From Alphaproteobacteria bacterium MarineAlpha3_Bin3 (lineage in GTDB: Bacteria; Pseudomonadota; Alphaproteobacteria; Rhodospirillales; Casp-alpha2): DNA of 7,852 nucleotides. A program made the position numbers and the translations under genes. The notes beneath the pieces are model-generated. The model saw nothing but the letters and a program-made list of their open reading frames with translations, was not told the origin of the DNA and did not search any database. The stretch spans positions 1-7,852 of the forward strand of contig PTLK01000081.1 of NCBI GenBank assembly GCA_002938075.1, written 5' to 3'. Shown here one piece after another: positions 5,832 through 7,852 of the stretch (position 1 is its first letter; every line of letters begins with the position of its first letter).

Positions 5832-6162
5832 CGACGATTTCCACCAAAACGTCCGGCTCCAACTCGACGCCACCTATACACGCTCGGGTCGGACGGTTTA
5901 GATCACCGAACCAGGCCTTCCAAACCTCGTTCATAGCGGGCTTCAACTTTATTTCAGTGAGATAAATGGTGGCGCTCAGCAGCTGAGACTTGTCACTGCC
6001 GCACTTGGCCAATCGGTCGTCGATCTTGGCCAGGACTTCTTCGGTTTGGCCAGAAACGTCGAGTTCGCGGTCTGTCGAGGTGAGGCCGCAGAGGTAGACT
6101 GTATCGCCGTGGACAACAGCTTGACTCAAAATCTCGCTGGAATCGAGGTGTTCGATGGTCAT
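5815..6162 (-). CDS. RidA family (YjgF/YER057c/UK114) protein
   Basis: A 115-residue protein on the minus strand, complete for this family. Start ATG at 6162 has AGGAG (6170-6174) 7 nt upstream; the stop is TAG at 5815-5817. Recognisable parts are LSQAVVHGDTVYLCGLTS (12-29), VLAKIDDRLAKCGSDKSQLL (43-62), the YLTEIK strand (67-72), MNEVWKAWFG (77-86) and PTRACIGGVELEPDVLVEIV (91-110). Arg93 corresponds to the conserved arginine that binds the substrate carboxylate in RidA, and Glu109 to the conserved acidic residue. RidA proper hydrolyses reactive enamines/imines released by PLP enzymes in the cytoplasm. The family has several subgroups with unknown substrates, and this one is not clearly archetypal RidA, so no symbol is given. 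It is the first gene right of the composition break and meets the TPR stub tail to tail. Confidence 0.9.
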   Translation of the reverse strand: MTIEHLDSSEILSQAVVHGDTVYLCGLTSTDRELDVSGQTEEVLAKIDDRLAKCGSDKSQLLSATIYLTEIKLKPAMNEVWKAWFGDLNRPTRACIGGVELEPDVLVEIVVSAAK

Positions 6163-6205
6163 GGTGGGGCTCCTGCAAATGGGTTGGCAGAGGATCGGTG
6201 TTGTG

Positions 6206-6234
6206 AATGTCCGCTAACAGCCAGAAACGGACTT
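6206..6234 (+). repeat. Palindromic repeat, single degenerate copy (copy A)
   Basis: AATGTCCGCT at 6206-6215 begins an imperfect palindrome in which GTCCG (6209-6213) pairs with CGGAC (6228-6232). Over its first 27 bases it matches the copy at 6966 in 24 positions, in the same orientation and including the asymmetric loop word AGCCA. It lies in the 173-bp gap 6163-6335 between the RidA and MOSC genes. I see no gene or clear terminator in the rest of that gap, which is A+T-rich around 6241-6300. Confidence 0.7.
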
Positions 6235-6335
6235 ACGTCGGTTCAAGAAAGTAATCTTATATTAGCACCTTGATGCCATTGGGCAGGAGCTGAGCACTGC
6301 ATCAGAAGCGGCTATTCAAGCATTGCCTCTCAAAA

Positions 6336-6818
6336 TCACACATCCGGTCCCTCGACTGGCCGAACGGTATGGCCAACACGGATTTCACCCTCGGTGAGGA
6401 TCCGGCAGTTGAGGCCGCTCCGGTGAATGAGGGCCTTGAATAGGCCCTTGATGCCTAGAAGGTCCTCCAGGTACCGGCATGGCTTGTTCAACCGCATGCC
6501 CTCGAGCAGCACGTCGCTGACCAGGAATCGCTGGCCGACCAGGTGATTGAGCGGCACCCCCCGGGTGATCACGTTGCGCCGCGTCTCACGCGGCTCGAGC
6601 GCAATGCCGTGGTCTCGGTGCAACGCCTCCAGCGTCTCCTGCTCGAATAGGGTCACCTGCCGGCCCTCCTCCAGCTTGTTGGAATAGGTGCCTTTCCCGT
6701 TGGCGTAACGGTCGCCTTCGAGGCCCCGGCCGGGAATGGCGTGGATCGTCTCCACCGTTGTCATGGGTTGGGACTTCTCGGCAACGATATGCAGAGATTC
6801 GACAGTACCTTGCCACAT
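6336..6818 (-). CDS. MOSC domain-containing protein
   Basis: A 160-residue minus-strand protein. ATG at 6818 has AGGAG (6826-6830) 7 nt upstream, which favours it over the longer frame reaching 6875. The stop is TGA at 6336-6338. It is a stand-alone MOSC domain (molybdenum cofactor sulfurase C-terminal fold). Landmarks are IPGRGLEGDRYANGKGTYSN (28-47), RQVTLFEQETLEAL (53-66), TRRNVITRGVPLNHLVGQRF (79-98), then LNKPCRYLEDLLGIKG (110-125) with the conserved cysteine Cys114, and ILTEGEIRVGHTV (140-152). MOSC domains are linked to sulfur transfer or to molybdenum-enzyme chemistry, but for short bacterial members the substrate is usually unknown. No other molybdenum gene is in view. It shares strand with the RidA-family gene, 173 bp apart. 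A palindrome lies downstream and three lie upstream. Confidence 0.88.
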   Translation of the reverse strand: MWQGTVESLHIVAEKSQPMTTVETIHAIPGRGLEGDRYANGKGTYSNKLEEGRQVTLFEQETLEALHRDHGIALEPRETRRNVITRGVPLNHLVGQRFLVSDVLLEGMRLNKPCRYLEDLLGIKGLFKALIHRSGLNCRILTEGEIRVGHTVRPVEGPDV

Positions 6819-6842
6819 GGGTGTTCTCCTTTTTCGCCCTCG

Positions 6843-6848
6843 ATTATA
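6843..6848 (-). promoter_or_regulatory. Candidate -10 box for the MOSC gene
   Basis: Read on the minus strand, 6848-6843 is a perfect TATAAT. It would start transcription near 6836 and give a leader of about 18 nt containing the AGGAG site. No good -35 lies at the normal spacing. The nearest palindrome (6874-6901) starts just beyond where a -35 would be, so a bound protein could act on this promoter. This is inference. Confidence 0.4.
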
Positions 6849-6873
6849 ACCTTCATAGCGAACGGTTTCTCTC

Positions 6874-6901
6874 ATGTCCGCTTCGGGTCAAAACCGAACA
6901 T
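6874..6901 (+). repeat. Palindromic repeat array, copy B1
   Basis: The left arm ATGTCCG (6874-6880) and right arm CGAACAT (6895-6901) form an imperfect inverted repeat with one mismatch. This is the first of three copies in the 265-bp gap 6819-7083 between the divergent MOSC and glycosyltransferase genes. Confidence 0.7.
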
Positions 6902-6917
6902 TAATCGCACCCTTTGG

Positions 6918-6950
6918 TTATGTCTGCTTTCGGGGGTAAAGCGGACATAA
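6918..6950 (+). repeat. Palindromic repeat array, copy B2
   Basis: TTATGTCTGCTTT (6918-6930) pairs with AAAGCGGACATAA (6938-6950): 13 bp with one T-G wobble, around a 7-nt loop (6931-6937). It is the longest stem of the family. No T-run follows on either side, so a terminator role is not supported. Confidence 0.85.
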
Positions 6951-6965
6951 ATCAGAGCCGAGCCA

Positions 6966-6995
6966 AATGTCCGCTAATAGCCAAAAGCGGACATT
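6966..6995 (+). repeat. Palindromic repeat array, copy B3
   Basis: AATGTCCGCT (6966-6975) and AGCGGACATT (6986-6995) form a perfect 10-bp inverted repeat around the loop AATAGCCAAA. It is the copy nearest in sequence to copy A at 6206. The remaining stretch 6996-7083 before the glycosyltransferase gene shows no clear promoter or gene. Confidence 0.88.
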
Positions 6996-7083
6996 AACAA
7001 CTGCCGATGTTGACCAGAAAGCTACCACGTTGGATGTTGGCGTGTGGCGGGAGTGAGTTGCTCCGCCATGAGAGGGCGGCTTT

Positions 7084-7852
7084 ATGCGCGATGTCAAAAT
7101 ATCGGCTCTGGTCGTAGCCCATAACGAGGAAGCCATTCTCGACGACTGCCTTCTTTGTCTTACCTTCGCCGATGAGATAGCCGTCGTGCTGGACAAATGC
7201 ACCGACGGGTCGAAAGAAATCGTGTCCAATTACACTGATCGAATCCTCGAGGGTGAATGGGATATAGAAGGCGACCGACGTAACCAGGGCATCCAGTTCT
7301 GCCGCGGGGATTGGATTCTTGAGGTTGATGCCGACGAGTTGATAACACCGGAATTGGCGGCCGAGGTGAAGCGGATGGTGATGAAGTCTACCTACGATAT
7401 TTTCGATGTCCCGGTGGATAATTACGTGGGTGAGCAGTTGGTTCGCTACGGTTGGATGGCAGCCATGGGGCCAGATATTAAGCCTATGCTGTTTCGAAAG
7501 GGGACCAAGACGTGGGGTTGTCAGCGAGCGCACCCCCACTTGACCGTTTCAGGCCGAAAAGGTCCCCGCTTGACCAATCCTATCGTTCACCGAATGGCGA
7601 AAAACCTGTCTGACTTAATCCGGCGTTTTGATCGAAACACGACCTTTCGCGCGCTTGATCTTCGGGATAGCGGAGAAGCCGAACACTTTTCCCTGGCGAC
7701 GTTGGTACGGAAGATGGGATCCCGATTCTGGAAGTGTTTTATCATGCGCAAGGGGTATAAAGAAGGCGGTTACGGTTTCGTCATTTCTATTCTTTCCGCC
7801 ATGTACCCGTTGGTGTCCCATCTCAAGGCGACACTCGACGCTTCACACTACG
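7084..7852 (+). CDS. Family 2 (GT-A fold) glycosyltransferase, 3' end outside window
   Basis: The frame is open from ATG 7084 to the window edge, 256 codons with no stop. AGAGGG (7071-7076) lies 7 nt before the ATG, and an in-frame TGA at 7069-7071 rules out a longer start. The N-terminus VKISALVVAHNEEAILDDCL (4-23) is the usual first strand and NEE motif of GT2 enzymes. DKCTDGS (37-43) is the nucleotide-binding aspartate segment and DRRNQG (64-69) the following conserved loop. WILEVDADE (77-85) carries the DxD metal/nucleotide-sugar site (Asp82, Asp84). Such enzymes transfer a sugar from a nucleotide donor, commonly in lipopolysaccharide, capsule or exopolysaccharide synthesis. The acceptor cannot be told, and residues after about 130 are not distinctive. 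Its lower G+C and frequent ATA, GTA, TCT and CGA codons differ from the left genes and suggest transfer. Confidence 0.88.
   Translation, partial: MRDVKISALVVAHNEEAILDDCLLCLTFADEIAVVLDKCTDGSKEIVSNYTDRILEGEWDIEGDRRNQGIQFCRGDWILEVDADELITPELAAEVKRMVMKSTYDIFDVPVDNYVGEQLVRYGWMAAMGPDIKPMLFRKGTKTWGCQRAHPHLTVSGRKGPRLTNPIVHRMAKNLSDLIRRFDRNTTFRALDLRDSGEAEHFSLATLVRKMGSRFWKCFIMRKGYKEGGYGFVISILSAMYPLVSHLKATLDASHY

Noticed and set aside
5159..5881. 240-residue minus-strand open frame running over the junction
   Set aside because: It covers the small membrane gene, the TPR stub and the end of the RidA gene; it has no family features, and its span over the junction is chance.
6918..6950. Bidirectional terminator between divergent genes
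   Set aside because: The genes on either side point away from this site, and no T-tract follows the stem on either strand.
6874..6995. CRISPR array
   Set aside because: The repeats differ from each other, spacers are only 15-16 bp, there are three units, and no cas gene is in view.
6994..7539. 181-residue minus-strand open frame
   Set aside because: It is antisense to the glycosyltransferase gene, whose GT2 motifs are unambiguous.

Overview
The window looks like chromosomal DNA of an alphaproteobacterium, probably Rhodospirillales-like. This is inferred from the high G+C and strong GC3 bias of the left three quarters, the gene order (cobB, a UPF0260 gene, a DapA/NAL-family aldolase, a YgjP-type peptidase, ada, yjbQ) and the protein sequences. 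The exact taxon cannot be read from the sequence.

Left part (1 to about 5807, all genes on +). The 3' end of cobB (cobalamin synthesis) is followed by a small cysteine-cluster protein (UPF0260/YcgN), a pyruvate-type class I aldolase of the DapA/NAL superfamily and a YgjP/DUF45 zinc metallopeptidase. Next comes a full-length ada alkylation-response gene interrupted by one in-frame amber codon, then a YjbQ (UPF0047) protein. The run ends with a polytopic Ni/Co permease of the UreH/RcnA type with a histidine-rich loop, a small two-TM membrane protein with a TTG start, and the N-terminal stub of a TPR protein. Genes are mostly closely spaced. The aldolase and peptidase genes are only 5 bp apart, and the ada remnant and yjbQ are 18 bp apart. 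Sequence before ada resembles an Ada box, sequence before yjbQ an extended -10 of a leaderless transcript, and sequence before the permease a set of three mutually exclusive pairing segments.

Right part (about 5808 to 7852). Base composition falls sharply; by hand count 2401-2460 has 45 G/C of 60 and 7381-7440 has 27 of 60. The TPR reading frame breaks off in mid-repeat, a few bases from the stop codon of an oppositely oriented RidA-family gene. A MOSC-domain gene follows, also on -, and then a divergent family 2 glycosyltransferase that runs off the window. A family of imperfect palindromes with the core ATGTCCGCT/AGCGGACAT lies around the MOSC gene: one copy downstream of it and three regularly spaced copies (period about 46.5 bp) upstream. 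This half looks like an accessory segment joined to the core chromosome inside the TPR gene, although a contig misjoin cannot be excluded.

No complete new defence or mobile system is visible. The best items for a second look are the amber-interrupted but otherwise intact ada, the alternative-hairpin leader of the Ni/Co permease, the evenly spaced palindrome array, and the junction near 5807.
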